From Metaphire vulgaris (Eukaryota > Annelida > Clitellata > Crassiclitellata > Megascolecidae), in contig CM030841.1 in NCBI GenBank assembly GCA_018105865.1, positions 9,495,729 through 9,559,728 on the forward strand: a DNA stretch of 64,000 bases. Reading direction: 5' to 3'. Positions 24,460 through 35,062 of the stretch are shown here, piece by piece. The notes under the pieces are model-generated. The model searched no databases. It was not told the DNA's origin and worked only from the letters and a program-made list of their open reading frames with translations. A program made the position numbers and the translations under genes. Numbering within the stretch: position 1 is the stretch's first letter; the number at the start of each line of letters is the position of its first letter.

Positions 24460-24800
24460 GGGGCTGTCCATTAATTATGTCAACAATTTTTGGGCAATTT
24501 TCGACCCCCTCCCAGGGATATTTTTACACCCTCCTAACACCTCAACACCACCACCCCATTTGAGGTCGACACCCCAAAATTTGGTAATGTGATAATGCAA
24601 AATGGATACTTGAACACCCCTCCCCAATGGAGGACACCCTTCCCCAAACTTTTATTGTCGGATGACCTTTTTGTCAGCCTTTTCCGGGAAGGGACACTTT
24701 CCCCATTTTCCCTGACACCACCAAATTCAAAATCCTTGTTCAACTGTCAACTTTCAGTTACCCCCACGTCCGATTCAACCACAATGGCCGCTAACAATTA
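24460..24800. mobile_element. GGGGCTGTCC MITE interrupted by a hAT MITE
   Basis: The outer element starts GGGGCTGTCCATTAATTATG and resumes after the insertion with CAACTGTCAACTTTCA, as in the uninterrupted relative near 36183. The inserted element, about 24513-24738, starts CAGGGATATTTTTACACC and belongs to the family at 39178 and 40083; its right end is decayed. Confidence 0.55.
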
Positions 24801-24892
24801 CGCGCTACTGGCTTCACGCAGCCTGGTTAGAAATGACGTAATGCCATCCTCTAATAATAAATCCATGGTTTATATGGATCGTGATTATTAGG

Positions 24893-25114
24893 CATGGGCG
24901 CACACATACATACCCGGTACTTCCAGGAGGGAGCAAAACACAATGGTCACGGTTACGCCACATAAAAGTTTTCCAGCAGGGGCAAAACACATTTTAACAC
25001 AATGATCATGGTTAATATTTCAGCAAGGTTTTCAAATTTCACTGTGAGATATTGGTATTTGCATTTTTCAGAGGGGCAAGTGCCCCGTCTTGCCCTAATG
25101 TGCGGGCGCCCATA
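24893..25114. mobile_element. hAT-type MITE (CATGGGCGC)
   Basis: Ends CATGGGCGC and GCGCCCATA; flanking 8-bp TTATTAGG on both sides. Relative of 53845-54219, with which it shares the AAAACACATTTTAACACAAT interior. Confidence 0.75.
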
Positions 25115-26069
25115 TTATTAGGCCGATTTCGCAACAGAGCTGTAAAATTTCCTATAGACCCGGTCAGGGCAGAGGTGAAATGCATAGGCTAACATGTGCA
25201 GTTTGTACACCCAGGTATTTCCAATTAGGCCTACATGCAGGTAGGCTAAATGATGTGAAAAGGGACAACCGACGTTGTGCAAGGGAAAGTTTTGGGATGA
25301 AATTTGTGCGCGTTTTTTGAGAAAATTTCTCAACGTCATCTCTGATTAGCCTAACTTGACCGGCTGTTGTTTTTCAACATCTCCGGAAAATACGTTGAAA
25401 AGCTTTTCCAGATGCTGCTTCAGCACTATAATCCTGTCTCATCCAGGTCAGATCAACGCTGTCACTGCAAAGTGCTGAGGTCTTTTTAAAAGGTGTTTGG
25501 ATTTCAGTCTATCCGTTAAGTGTTTAAAACGCTGTGTTTATTCTAGGCCTTGTCTAACAAAGTTTTAAAATTCCCGTGACATTTTTTATATGTTGCATGG
25601 GGAATGGCAAATTCCCCCACCCCACCCCCACCCCCAATTTGATGACTCAGAGGGTGTCCCCCAAAATGAAATCCCTCCAATGTGAGGTGGCTAGGGTATA
25701 ACGTCTGACAGTGAAACTTTGGCCAAAATTTTAAAAACACATTAGGACTATTATTGATGGGGGTAAAAATCTGAAAAACTTTGAAAATCTTAAAAGACAC
25801 ATTAAAAATTTTAAGGTAGTCTGATTTGGCAGGGGTATATATATACCGATATACCCCCCGTCGCTACGCCCCTGGTGACAGACGGTTTAAAGTTAAATAA
25901 GTTAATATATGTCACTTAGACCTAATGTGTTTGATAAAAATATAAAGACATAGGCCTACACTGTAGGCCTGCTCGGTTGGTGTCGCGCTGAGATGAGAAA
26001 GGCATTCGAAAAGTATGACGGGAATTTACATAGGCCTATAGGCCTAGGCTTACAAGCCTACATGTTAAG
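25115..26069. other. Stretch without a recognisable gene
   Basis: A partial hAT-like piece (CTGTGTTTATTCTAGGCC) lies near 25530, and C-rich transposon-like sequence near 25610-25640. No supported exon. Confidence 0.4.
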
Positions 26070-26312
26070 CAGTGGCGTAGCGTGACTTTTGGGGGCCCGG
26101 GGGCATTTTTGCCATGGGGGCCCCAGAGTTTCGAGCTGACGAGCAAAAAAAACGTCAAAAAAGGTCGTCAGCACGTTCATTTCTAGGGTTAGGGTTAAGA
26201 AGTTAGGGTTAACCCTAACCTAACCATAGCTTAGACCCCTCTTCGGCCCCCCGCCGGGGCCCGGGGGGCTGTCAACAAAGTGCCCCCCCCGCCGCCCCAC
26301 GTTACGCCACTG
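26070..26312. mobile_element. hAT-type MITE (CAGTGGCGTAGCG) with telomere-like interior
   Basis: Ends CAGTGGCGTAGCG and GTTACGCCACTG; perfect 8-bp duplication ATGTTAAG. The interior has AGGGTTAGGGTTAAG followed by TTAACCCTAACCTAACC, an inverted pair of TTAGGG-like repeats, and a GACGAGC-AAAAA-GGTCGTCAG motif. Confidence 0.85.
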
Positions 26313-26515
26313 ATGTTAAGTAGACTTAAATGACTGGTTATTTGAAAATAATTCTCGATTTTAGAAGCGCAACATTAAGAGGAATGACTATGATCATAGT
26401 CTTAATTAACTGCACGCCTACGGTAGAATTATTTAGATAAGCATGTTCGATCAACAATTGTCGTTATTGTCTCCGTTTGGCCTTGCAGACCTAATACAGT
26501 TTTAGGCCTAACGGA

Positions 26516-26646
26516 CTAACCTCCGTGTGACTGTTTTTCAATCGATTTACGTTTCGTCATCCATTTGACGATTTTCCATAATAAAACCGCCAGCAGAGCA
26601 GTGACCGCCAGTGCCAGGTATGACATTCCGAATGCCATGTCTATTC
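26516..26646 (-). CDS. Small single-helix membrane protein or C-terminal membrane-anchor exon
   Basis: On the minus strand an acceptor (GTTTTTGGTGTATAG) ends at 26647. The exon holds an ATG at 26636-26638 and a stop at 26516-26518. From that ATG the product has 40 residues: MAFGMSYLALAVTALLAVLL, then WKIVKWMTKRKS and a polar tail. That is one clear membrane helix with a basic cytosolic flank. There are two readings. It could be a complete microprotein with a noncoding first exon; a strong donor (ACG|GTAAGT) sits upstream on the same strand at 29176, and joining the two gives a short upstream ORF ending just before this ATG. Or it could be the last exon of a larger membrane protein, entered in phase 1. 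No homologue recognised. Confidence 0.45.
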
Positions 26647-27174
26647 CTATACACCAAAAACAATGCAGACAGTTAAGGGCATATTAGGACATTAGACATT
26701 TACTTGGTAGCCTATTCAGCAGTTAGCAATGCAGTAAATAATAGTAGACTCATTTAAATAGTATTTAAACTGGATCAATTTTAGTTTGTCAAAATGAAAA
26801 CTGTATAATCATTCATCACTGGCGAAATTAACCACTGTATATAACGCTGTCACGATACAGTCATCTGTTCATGGTTAGTTGTTCACCAAAGAGTCTTGAT
26901 TAATCGGAGCAGCAGTTAACTCAAAACTCGAGGTGGCTAATTTGAAAATGTTTAGTGGAAGCTTTAAACATTTCGAAAACTAAATTGTATCCGGCTTGAA
27001 GATAGTGCTGTAGACATAGGGTCCATAAGTGGCGGCTTAAATACGGCGGGGGCCGTGCCCCTATTAAAAATGGCCCCTGTTGGGAAATAGTTACTATAAC
27101 ATATCTATCAACAAATGGTTGGCCCCATAAATAGCCACCCCACTTGCTAAATCCTGGATAGTCACAACACTGGC

Positions 27175-27176
27175 AG

Positions 27177-27208
<32 letters not shown>

Positions 27209-27214
27209 GACATT

Positions 27215-27280
<66 letters not shown>
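27175..27280. repeat. (TA)n-(TG)n compound microsatellite
   Basis: TA dinucleotides followed by about 55 bp of TG. Confidence 0.95.
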
Positions 27281-27282
<2 letters not shown>

Positions 27283-27524
27283 CTAGATCTCACACGAAAA
27301 TGCATCTATACAGGCTATATATTTCCTGCTTAATTCTTGCCTTCTTCAATCTTGTATCCAGCAACTTGATCGTATAGCAATATTGGTCTATAGGCGGATC
27401 TTTGGAAGGCACAGCCGCACAGTGGACACGTGCCCCCAAACTGTCAACCAAAACAAGATATTGATCAATATCTCAACATGGCTAACAGCCGGAAACTTAT
27501 AAAGGAACGAATAAAATAGGAATG

Positions 27525-27862
27525 CACTCAAAAAAATAATCCCGTTACCGGTAACGGAATATGTAGAATAATCCGTCTCCTATAGCTGTACAGAATATTC
27601 CCTCACTTTGAGTGAATACAACTTTGAGTGAATGAATTCACTCAAACACAAAGTGAGGGAATTATTCAAATTGGCCCGTATTCATTGGGATTCATTCCTC
27701 GAATATATGTTAGTGAGTGAACGAATCCCTCATTCTAAGTTTTAGAAAAAATTAGGAAAATTCTCTTAGAGGCCAATTCGAGTGAATCAATTGCTTGCTT
27801 TTGATTTTGGATTTTAAATCCTACAGCACTATATAAATTATCATGGAATAATAATAATAATA

Positions 27863-27934
<72 letters not shown>

Positions 27935-28455
27935 GTACAAATTTAAAATAATGCCTCAAAAATACACAAGTACATGTGTGTAATATTTAGTAAAAATGAC
28001 TGTTGTGCAAACTTAACATTCAATAATGTAAAGGTAGCAATCATAAACATTACGAACTTATCATCAAAATGGATATGCCAATACAGTGGTGTGTATACGG
28101 AATAACGATAAATTCTGCCTACAATTATAATTAAAACTACAGTTCATTGCTAGAATACTCGACTGTCACTGATAAGTCAGTATGATTGATACAATACAAA
28201 CTGGAAGCTGTCAGCCTAAAACACTTTCAAATACAATCAAACCTTTACAAAACTACAATACACTGATAAAACGCATTCACGTAGCCAATCACGAGGTGGC
28301 GGTATGATATGATTCCGTAAACCTTAGTTTAGGGAATTACTTCCCTCAACTTTTCAATTATTTCCTAACACAAGAAATTTCTCTCAATGTTCTCAAAATG
28401 GCTAAACTTTAGCCGGAAACTTCCCTCAACTTTTGAGGGATTATTTTTTTGAGTG
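27525..28455. mobile_element. Foldback-like element with CACTCAAAAAAATAAT ends
   Basis: The left end CACTCAAAAAAATAATCC and right end GGATTATTTTTTTGAGTG are exact inverses. Inside each end are further CCCTCA/TGAGGG palindromes (e.g. AAGTGAGGGAATTATTC on the left, CCCTCAACTTTTGAGGG on the right). The interior includes an (AAT)n run at 27848-27933. I found no clear target duplication; the flanks are partly complementary, so the repeat may extend further out. Confidence 0.6.
27848..27933. repeat. (ATA)n microsatellite
   Basis: Trinucleotide AAT run. It produces a false poly-Tyr ORF on the minus strand. Confidence 0.95.
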
Positions 28456-28544
28456 TGTAGTCCTTTATTCCTTTCAATAATTATAACAACGTGTAAAAAT
28501 CCATATGGAAGGCGCGGGTGCAAGGCAGAATGGTCAATGGAACA

Positions 28545-28834
28545 CAGTGGCGTAGCCAGGAATCTCGGAAGGTGGTTTGGATTTTACCGTAACCAACTTT
28601 CGAGAAATCTGACAAGCAAAGAGAAAAAGGTCATACTCGACTCTCCTTCCTATATATTTTTTTCTTTCCAGATGCTGACAAGCAAAAAAGGTCGTCACCT
28701 ATCTCATTCACTTGGCTTACCGCTTCGGAAAAAACTTTCGCGGTCGGCAGCCAAGGGGGATGTATGGAAACACATTTTTAAAATTTCGCCAGCCAATGGG
28801 GTTTAACCCCCAAATCCCCTTGGCTACGCCACTG
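28545..28834. mobile_element. hAT-type MITE (CAGTGGCGTAGCC)
   Basis: Ends CAGTGGCGTAGCC and GGCTACGCCACTG; perfect 8-bp duplication ATGGAACA. Two internal TGACAAGC-AAA-GGTC motifs at about 28600 and 28678. Confidence 0.9.
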
Positions 28835-29690
28835 ATGGAACACGGAGTGCCCCACAAACTGAATTCCTGAATCCGCCCGTGATACGAGGGCGAAATGATT
28901 GCAAATGGAACGGAAAGATGCACAGGTCTTCAGGTATAGATCCTCCTTCCTACATATATGTAAATGATATATATTTACGCTGCTGTAGGCCTACTAGGTT
29001 AATCGCCGAGTAATAATATAATATAGGCCTAACATTTTGTTCACAGATCAAGCCGCTGTCAATGAGAGAGACGCAGATAAGCCTATATATGCGTCGCTGC
29101 CGAACATTACGAACAACGAGCACACATTGAATACTGCTCAACGTCGATAAGGACATTTTTTCCTGGTTTACTTACCGTTAGGCCTACCATGTTTAGGCGT
29201 GTCAACAAGTTAACGCTGCACGAAATCCGGAATTATTCGCGATACTCGCTTTGTCCAATCTTCACATCCTGTACATACTGTTCTACTTATTAGTATATTA
29301 GCCAGGTCGAAATTAACTTTGCAGCTGGACCTCTTCACAGACAAAGTTAGCTCATTGACGCTATCGAACCTTACCCCGACGCCGTCGAATCATGTAAGGA
29401 CCTATACCGTGTATAAGCCGTTCGAGACAGCTACGGACGGACCTGCAGGCGACGCTTAAAGTGGCAATCGCATATTATATTTAACGACCGGCTTGACTCG
29501 CACAAGAGAGGCTTTTACGCATATTTTGGCCTCTGAACCCAATAACTGCAAGACAAAGACAGCAGAAGGCGGGCATAGAGAGAGGAGTGCTGTTGGAATT
29601 CGCGGTGTCTACAATAATATTGTCTAGCTACTTATTGAATCACCTCGCGCTGGGCTACAACGGCGTAGAGGCGCGCTCCGGCCTCGGGTG

Positions 29691-29883
29691 CAGGGTTTAA
29701 TCTAGGCCGTTTCCGGGAGAAAATTGCCCTTTTTTCCCCGGAAATTTCAAATTCCTCCAGGAAATTTTGGCATACTACATCAAATAACAGCAGCCCATAG
29801 TTGACTTCCCCCGGCTTTTTCAGTTTCCCTCCGGTTTTGTCAGTTCCCCCGCCCCGGAGTCCAGGAGTCTAGATTAAACACTG
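29691..29883. mobile_element. hAT-type MITE (CAG-GTTTAATCTAG family)
   Basis: Ends CAGGGTTTAATCTAGG and CTAGATTAAACACTG; flanks CTCGGGTG and CCCGGGTG (7 of 8). Same family as 14442-14626, in inverted orientation. Confidence 0.75.
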
Positions 29884-30304
29884 CCCGGGTGGCGGATGGG
29901 GGGAATCCTATGCAGGGAAACCTGTTGGGATTGCACCGAATAATACGGAACAAGCTAGTGCCGTGGACCAACTATAGCCTACCAGAAGACAACGGTGAAG
30001 AGGTCGTTAGAATCTGAACCAGATGGATCATCGACCTCGACGGCGGAAGATCTTCTAAGCAGGCGGGCAGACGGAGAACGATCATCTATACTGGCTAAGA
30101 AGAGATGAGTCGGTCAGCTCGATACACTGAGAATTCCTGGCCAGTGCTCAGTGGAAATCAAGGTCAAGGGAAGATGGGAAACAGTACACGTTTATGGAAA
30201 GTACAGAATATTTAGCGGAAGGGTCGAAGTGGAAATGTTTGGGAATGTTTCGTATCTAAGAAGAATTACCGCCATGCAACAAGAAGAAAGTGAAAGAAGA
30301 AGAA

Positions 30305-30340
<36 letters not shown>

Positions 30341-31472
30341 AATGATGATGATGATGATGATGACTTATTGAATCTGACTGGCATGCAGCAAAAAAATTAA
30401 TTAGTTTAATTTAATTGCAACGCCTATAAAAACAATATAAAAAATTGTCTATATTTAAATGTAAAACATTTTTACGAGTCAGCGTCTGTTTAGGCCTATG
30501 TGCCTTGTGTAAGTTCAGTGGCGAAATAAATTCAAGCATGTTTCAGTAAGATATTTGACTTTGGATAGTATTTCAAATGTTTCACAAATTACCGCTATAG
30601 GTGGTCATATATGATTTTGTTCATACTTACATACTAATTTACGTGATAACTGCTTACAAAGGAATCGTTATTAAAATAATAAATTTATTAATAAAAGTCG
30701 CCATTACGTTGATTTGTATATAAAATGCAAAAAAATTGGTCCGGCTGAGGCGGGCCATCTAAAATCGTCTCGCGGGGCGCATGCGGCCCGCGGGTTGGAC
30801 AGCACTGCCTTAAAGTCTGATGCGTTCTCCTCAATCTAGCACTGTACTACCTCTCGAACTAGTACTACCCTTCCCATCCTTCCTTCCTCCATCGCCAACG
30901 GTTTTGGTCGAATCTCACAACCGATCGGAACCCCTTGGCATCGCCAATTATCTTGGAGTACTTACTTACTATGTACTGGTCACATTCCTTGTCAAGTTGT
31001 CATGACTCGTGACATTGCTCTACCATTAGCATTAAGTACGAAATTATAGCTACATTATAATGACACACGGAGGCCAGATATCTTATCAATGTAGCCTACC
31101 ATAGACGTGTAAGTTGTTGACGCATTCAAACAAAATTAGATGACTCTGAAATCGAAACTGATCTGTTTGCTGATACCATTTAACGTATATCATTGTCAAC
31201 ATTTGCTGCTAAGAAGTCTAAATCTTCAACCCGAGAGAAAGGCTTAATTAAGCCAGCTAAATTTCTATGCAAAGCTATTATAAAAGTTTCAAAAGCAAGA
31301 CTTCTAAAAAAATTATCGATTCACTACTGCAAGTAAATTCAAAAATGTGGCCAGTAAAACAGCGTAATACTGTCAAAAGTCATCAAGAACTCAGATCGGT
31401 GGCAGGACGAGCAGGAAGGTTCCATCACCGTCTCTTGTAGGCTACAGTATCGTTTATTCTTTCGCATCGCCC
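29884..31472. other. Stretch without a recognisable gene
   Basis: A (GAT)n run lies at about 30306-30362. At about 30740-30810 is a CGCGGGGCGC...GCGGCCCGCGGGTTGGACAGCACTG segment that looks like the right end of another hAT element; its left end was not found. Confidence 0.4.
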
Positions 31473-31679
31473 CTACCACATGCGCAGAAGAATAACGAAG
31501 GCGGCCAGCAGAACAGACAGACCAAGGACAACGGGATTGTTGTACAGCGCGATGGAACGGTTGCAGAAGTCACTGGTGCAGACGTAGTTGCCATCAATGC
31601 TACCTAGGCCTATACATCTGTAGCTGTTCAGACCTTCGACACACTCACGAGAAGTATAACCGTTACTGGAAACTACTTT
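31473..31679 (-). CDS. Ly6/uPAR-type GPI-anchored protein, last exon
   Basis: Acceptor TTTCTACAG ends at 31680. The 68 codons are in phase 0 and end in TAG. They encode KVVSSNGYTSRECV, a second segment ending SYRC, and VCTSDFCNRS, the Cys-x5-CysAsn signature that closes a three-finger (Ly6/uPAR) domain. A short spacer and a C-terminal hydrophobic run (VVLGLSVLLAAFVILL) follow, as expected for a GPI-attachment signal. AATAAA lies 16 bases after the stop. Proteins of this family act at the cell surface as receptors or ion-channel modulators. The role of this one cannot be told from sequence. It joins in phase to the exon at 32516-32648. Confidence 0.8.
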   Translation of the reverse strand, partial: KVVSSNGYTSRECVEGLNSYRCIGLGSIDGNYVCTSDFCNRSIALYNNPVVLGLSVLLAAFVILLRMW

Positions 31680-31942
31680 CTGTAGAAAAAAACAAATACG
31701 ATTAACCATATATATAGTAGGTACTGTAGGCCTATCACAGCCTATTGCAGACTCCGACTGCGAAAACAATGTAACTGCGTATAGACCTATATAGATTTGT
31801 TGTAGATTCTTGGCTGCTTTCTAAGCCCCACGTTTTGACAAGGACTTATATTCCCTGATTGATGCTCCTTCCATGCATTTCTCTGAGTAGATTCTTTGGC
31901 GTTGAAAACAGCCATTACAAGCCCAAACGTAGCTTAATAACT

Positions 31943-31954
31943 ATGATGATGATA

Positions 31955-31989
<35 letters not shown>

Positions 31990-32002
31990 AATGATACTTG
32001 AA

Positions 32003-32089
<87 letters not shown>

Positions 32090-32120
32090 AAGAAGAAGAA
32101 GAAGAAGAAGAAGAAGAAAA
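31943..32120. repeat. (ATG)n-(AAT)n-(AAG)n compound microsatellite
   Basis: Three trinucleotide arrays in a row, in the intron between the two Ly6 exons. They create false poly-Met/Asn/Lys and poly-Ile/Leu/Phe ORFs. Confidence 0.95.
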
Positions 32121-32515
32121 ACAAGAAGAATTGAATTTTAAATGGTTTAGTAGGATTTTTCTTCAATTGTAGACTTCCTCGTCCGAATATTGCAAATATG
32201 TTGCTGGTCGACGGAAGAGCAACGCCCCGAATTTTTCATTTCTCTCCTTCTGACCATCTCCGTGGGACAAAGAGCAATAAACGCTTGTGTTCTTACAATA
32301 TACTCAAGATTTTACGAGAAGGTTTATTTTCTACTGTTTTGCTTAACAGCTTCTGCGGTATTGTTTTTAACGTTTGACATATTGGCGTCATCTGCTAAGC
32401 GTAAATCTAGTTTAACTAATATTGATTGGGTCTTTACATTATGCCAGTATCTGGGATATCGTGCCATTGGTCTAATTTTAATCAATTACTCCACTGAATG
32501 ATTTTGACCACTAAC

Positions 32516-32648
32516 CCTGCAGCAGGTGCAGTCCTTCTGTCGATTGAAAACGACATCCAAAAAGAAATCTGCTTTACAGATCGGCGAGAATCTGATGTAC
32601 ACGCGTAACACTGCACTGTCACGACCTTTCCAGTCATCATTGATATCG
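32516..32648 (-). CDS. Ly6/uPAR-type protein, penultimate exon
   Basis: Acceptor CATTTTTCAG ends at 32649; donor AGG|GTTAGT follows 32516. In the frame that joins the last exon in phase 0 (1 + 44 codons) the product runs DINDDWKG, then PICKADFFLDVVF, then KDCTCCR. Together with the next exon the spacing gives the Cys-x-Cys-Cys ... Cys ... Cys ... CysAsn pattern of invertebrate Ly6/quiver-like proteins. Another frame is also open here and shows an appealing VQCYACTS, but it does not join the last exon in phase and lacks further cysteines, so I rejected it. The exon with the first CysxxCys and the signal peptide lies upstream. A possible start exon is METAKIFSAYFVIF (34333-34375, minus, donor G|GTAATG); its phase would need one more exon. 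Confidence 0.6.
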
Positions 32649-32759
32649 CTGAAAAATGAGAGTATAAATAAATTTTAAATAAACCCAATAAATTTTATAC
32701 TGCATGGATCTTTGCTATTTGGGCCCTACTATGATATTTTAATTTAAAACTTTGAGGCC

Positions 32760-33062
32760 CGTCGCGGGTGCGCAGAAAATGCAGGACAGGAAAATGACGG
32801 ACCAACAGATTTCAATAACTGGAAAATGAACTGGAAAATGACGGACGAAATCTCAGGGGTGGAAAATGCTGGACTGGAAATTGGCGGACCAAATTTTAGG
32901 TGGAAAATGCCGGACTGGAAATTGTCGGACAAAATCTCTGGGGTGGAAAATGCAGGATTTAAAAAATGATGGACTAAATCTCCGGGATGGAAAATGCCGG
33001 ACTGGAAAATGAAGGTCAGAATCTCAGAGGTGGAAAATGTAGGACTGGAAATTGGCGGACCT
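32760..33062. repeat. Minisatellite, ~43-bp unit
   Basis: About seven degenerate units built on GGTGGAAAATGCCGGACTGG, AAATTGGCGGAC and AAATCTC. Confidence 0.85.
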
Positions 33063-34611
33063 ATTATGTTGTGCCCATGTTATTTTATACTGTGACATTT
33101 TTTCAATGGCGAATCTAGTGCGAGATACAATTTATTTAATACGGTTTGTCTCATGTGTCCTGTTATTATGTGATACATCACGTGGTTGCCAGTGATTTGA
33201 AATTTTACTGAATGTTAATGCACTGCCTACTTTATAGTATGTTGCTTACGAAAAATTTACACATACAAACACAAGATAATTTCTTTTCTCTAAGACTTAT
33301 TAAGATAAACCAAAATAAAGCAGAGTGGCCTCAAAACCCAAACTCGATCCAAAATTGCATTTTGTTAGCAAACCGCTTTCGCGTTTTCAACCAGAAATGA
33401 GAATTTTTCACGGGACTATCGATTTTCAGTACATTACACAATATTTCTTCCTCAACAACAGCGTTCGGATTGGTCGTTTCTAGGTCAACTATAAATTGTC
33501 GCCTATCAGCAGCCAATCGATGCCGAGGATCTGTACCACGTGACGAGGAGTTATGAAAACCGATTAACTAGAGAAGGAAGAAAATGTCGATCGGCAGAAT
33601 TTGTGTGCATTAGATTTAATTAATTGTCTTTTAAGAAGTGTTATTTCCAATAGTTTTGCTTAGAGTTTCGTGACGATGTTGATGCTGTGTTACAGGACAT
33701 TTTAATTTTCTTAATTAATTTATGTTTTATTAGCGTTGTGACTTTTGTAGTAGAATAGCGTCTGTAGTAACTGTCGCTAGCCTAGACATTAGTAGTGATT
33801 AGTGAACTTAATTAGAAGAGAAAGACTGTCAGACTTTTGATTCGATGACAGCTATTGTTGATGTTGAATATATTGTTCAGAGTATTAAAAGATATATTTT
33901 TGGTAAAGTTGGTTGTGTTATAATAATGTGTGACTATTCCGGTGACGATGATCCCTGGCGCAACAAGAAAAAATGGCGTCAGTACGTTAAATTTGTATAA
34001 TGCGATGAATCCCGATGATCACTTCCACTGGAAGCGGTGCGGTGAAGGATTTTTGGCCACCAATATCTCAAATGTAACTTTATTATACACATAACTGTTT
34101 TCTAAGCATTTCTCAGCGCATTTCTTAATATCTCTTCTGTTTTCTAAGCATTTCTAAACATTTCTTCAGTGGGGTCCGGATAACGGGAAAGTACCCAACA
34201 GTTATTTGAATTTTTATCTTTGCCCAATCGGCATCGCGATAGCCTAGTCTATTATACCTAATGATTTTGAAAGCATGGACCTACGGCATGCCAACCTAGT
34301 TCACAAACTGACAATTCTCAAATCTTCATTACCGAATATAACGAAGTACGCTGAAAATATCTTTGCAGTTTCCATTTCCCTTCTTTTCAGATTAATCACG
34401 CAGTAGACTTGCTGACACGTCGATAGCCGTCAAAACAAATTTTCAAATAATAGCGTATTAGAGTCAACAAGAAACTTTGACAATAATAGGATTACATTCG
34501 AATTAGACTTATCGCGTAAGCTATTCCGTGACGTCATGCATCTAATTAAAATAAATAGGTCAAGCTGCGCTCAGCTGTTTATGCAAATGTGGTCAGCGAG
34601 AGCTAGTGAAC
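33063..34611. other. Stretch without a confirmed gene
   Basis: Two weak candidates. The first is a 24-codon plus-strand ORF at 33926-34000 (MCDYSGDDDPWRNKKKWRQY...), which could be a first exon. The second is the possible Ly6 signal exon at 34333-34375 (minus). Neither can be confirmed from sequence alone. Confidence 0.3.
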
Positions 34612-34990
34612 ATGGCGTCAAGCACTGCAAGCAGAGCGTTTTTCCAAATAAAGCTGTTAGAATCAGACGTTCCAGGAGCAAAACTTCGCCGTAGTGATGT
34701 TACAAACAATTCAGTTGTTGAATTAAAACGTTGGCACGAGTGCAGACAGGGCCGGACTAAGGTCCGAGGGGCTGAGAAAAAAAGGCCGTCGCCTATACTG
34801 AAAAATCTCAATCTCTGACAAGCAAAAAAAGGTTATCTCCATTCCAAATCGTGCTGACAAGCGAAAAAAGATTATCTCGAAAATCGGTGGGTTTATTTTC
34901 ATGATGGGCCGGGGGGCTACAGCCCCCTCAGCCCCACCTTAATATGGCCCTGAGTGCAGAGCATTATTAACGACCGGAAAAGGATGAACT
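34612..34990 (+). pseudogene. Broken multi-copy ORF with SAP-like motif, split by a hAT MITE
   Basis: Reading from ATG at 34612 gives MASSTASRAFFQ, then DVPGAKLRRSD and VVELKRWHECR. These resemble the N-terminal SAP-like segment (ELK-WL-CRG...GKK-DLV) of a transposon-associated ORF family common in invertebrate genomes. The frame is cut at 34747 by the MITE 34747-34952. After it the frame resumes as ALLTTGK, and then a one-base shift separates KDELVHR. Only the first ~60 codons remain. Confidence 0.45.
34747..34952. mobile_element. hAT-type MITE (CAGGGCCGGACTAAGG)
   Basis: Ends CAGGGCCGGACTAAGG and CTTAATATGGCCCTG; perfect 8-bp duplication AGTGCAGA. Two internal TGACAAGC-AAAAA-GGTTATC motifs at about 34817 and 34856. 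Confidence 0.9.
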
Positions 34991-35062
34991 TGTGCATAGG
35001 TGATGTCTAATATAGCGTTAAGTAAAATGTGGTCATGCCGTTTTTTTCATCATCTTAATTTG

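Noticed and set aside
31859..32166. Long ORFs of Met, Asn, Lys, Ile, Leu, Phe on both strands
   Set aside because: Translations of the ATG/AAT/AAG microsatellite; no unique coding sequence.
32482..32688. Frame with VQCYACTS read as the first strand of a Ly6 domain
   Set aside because: It does not join the last Ly6 exon in phase and contains no further cysteines; the overlapping frame does both.
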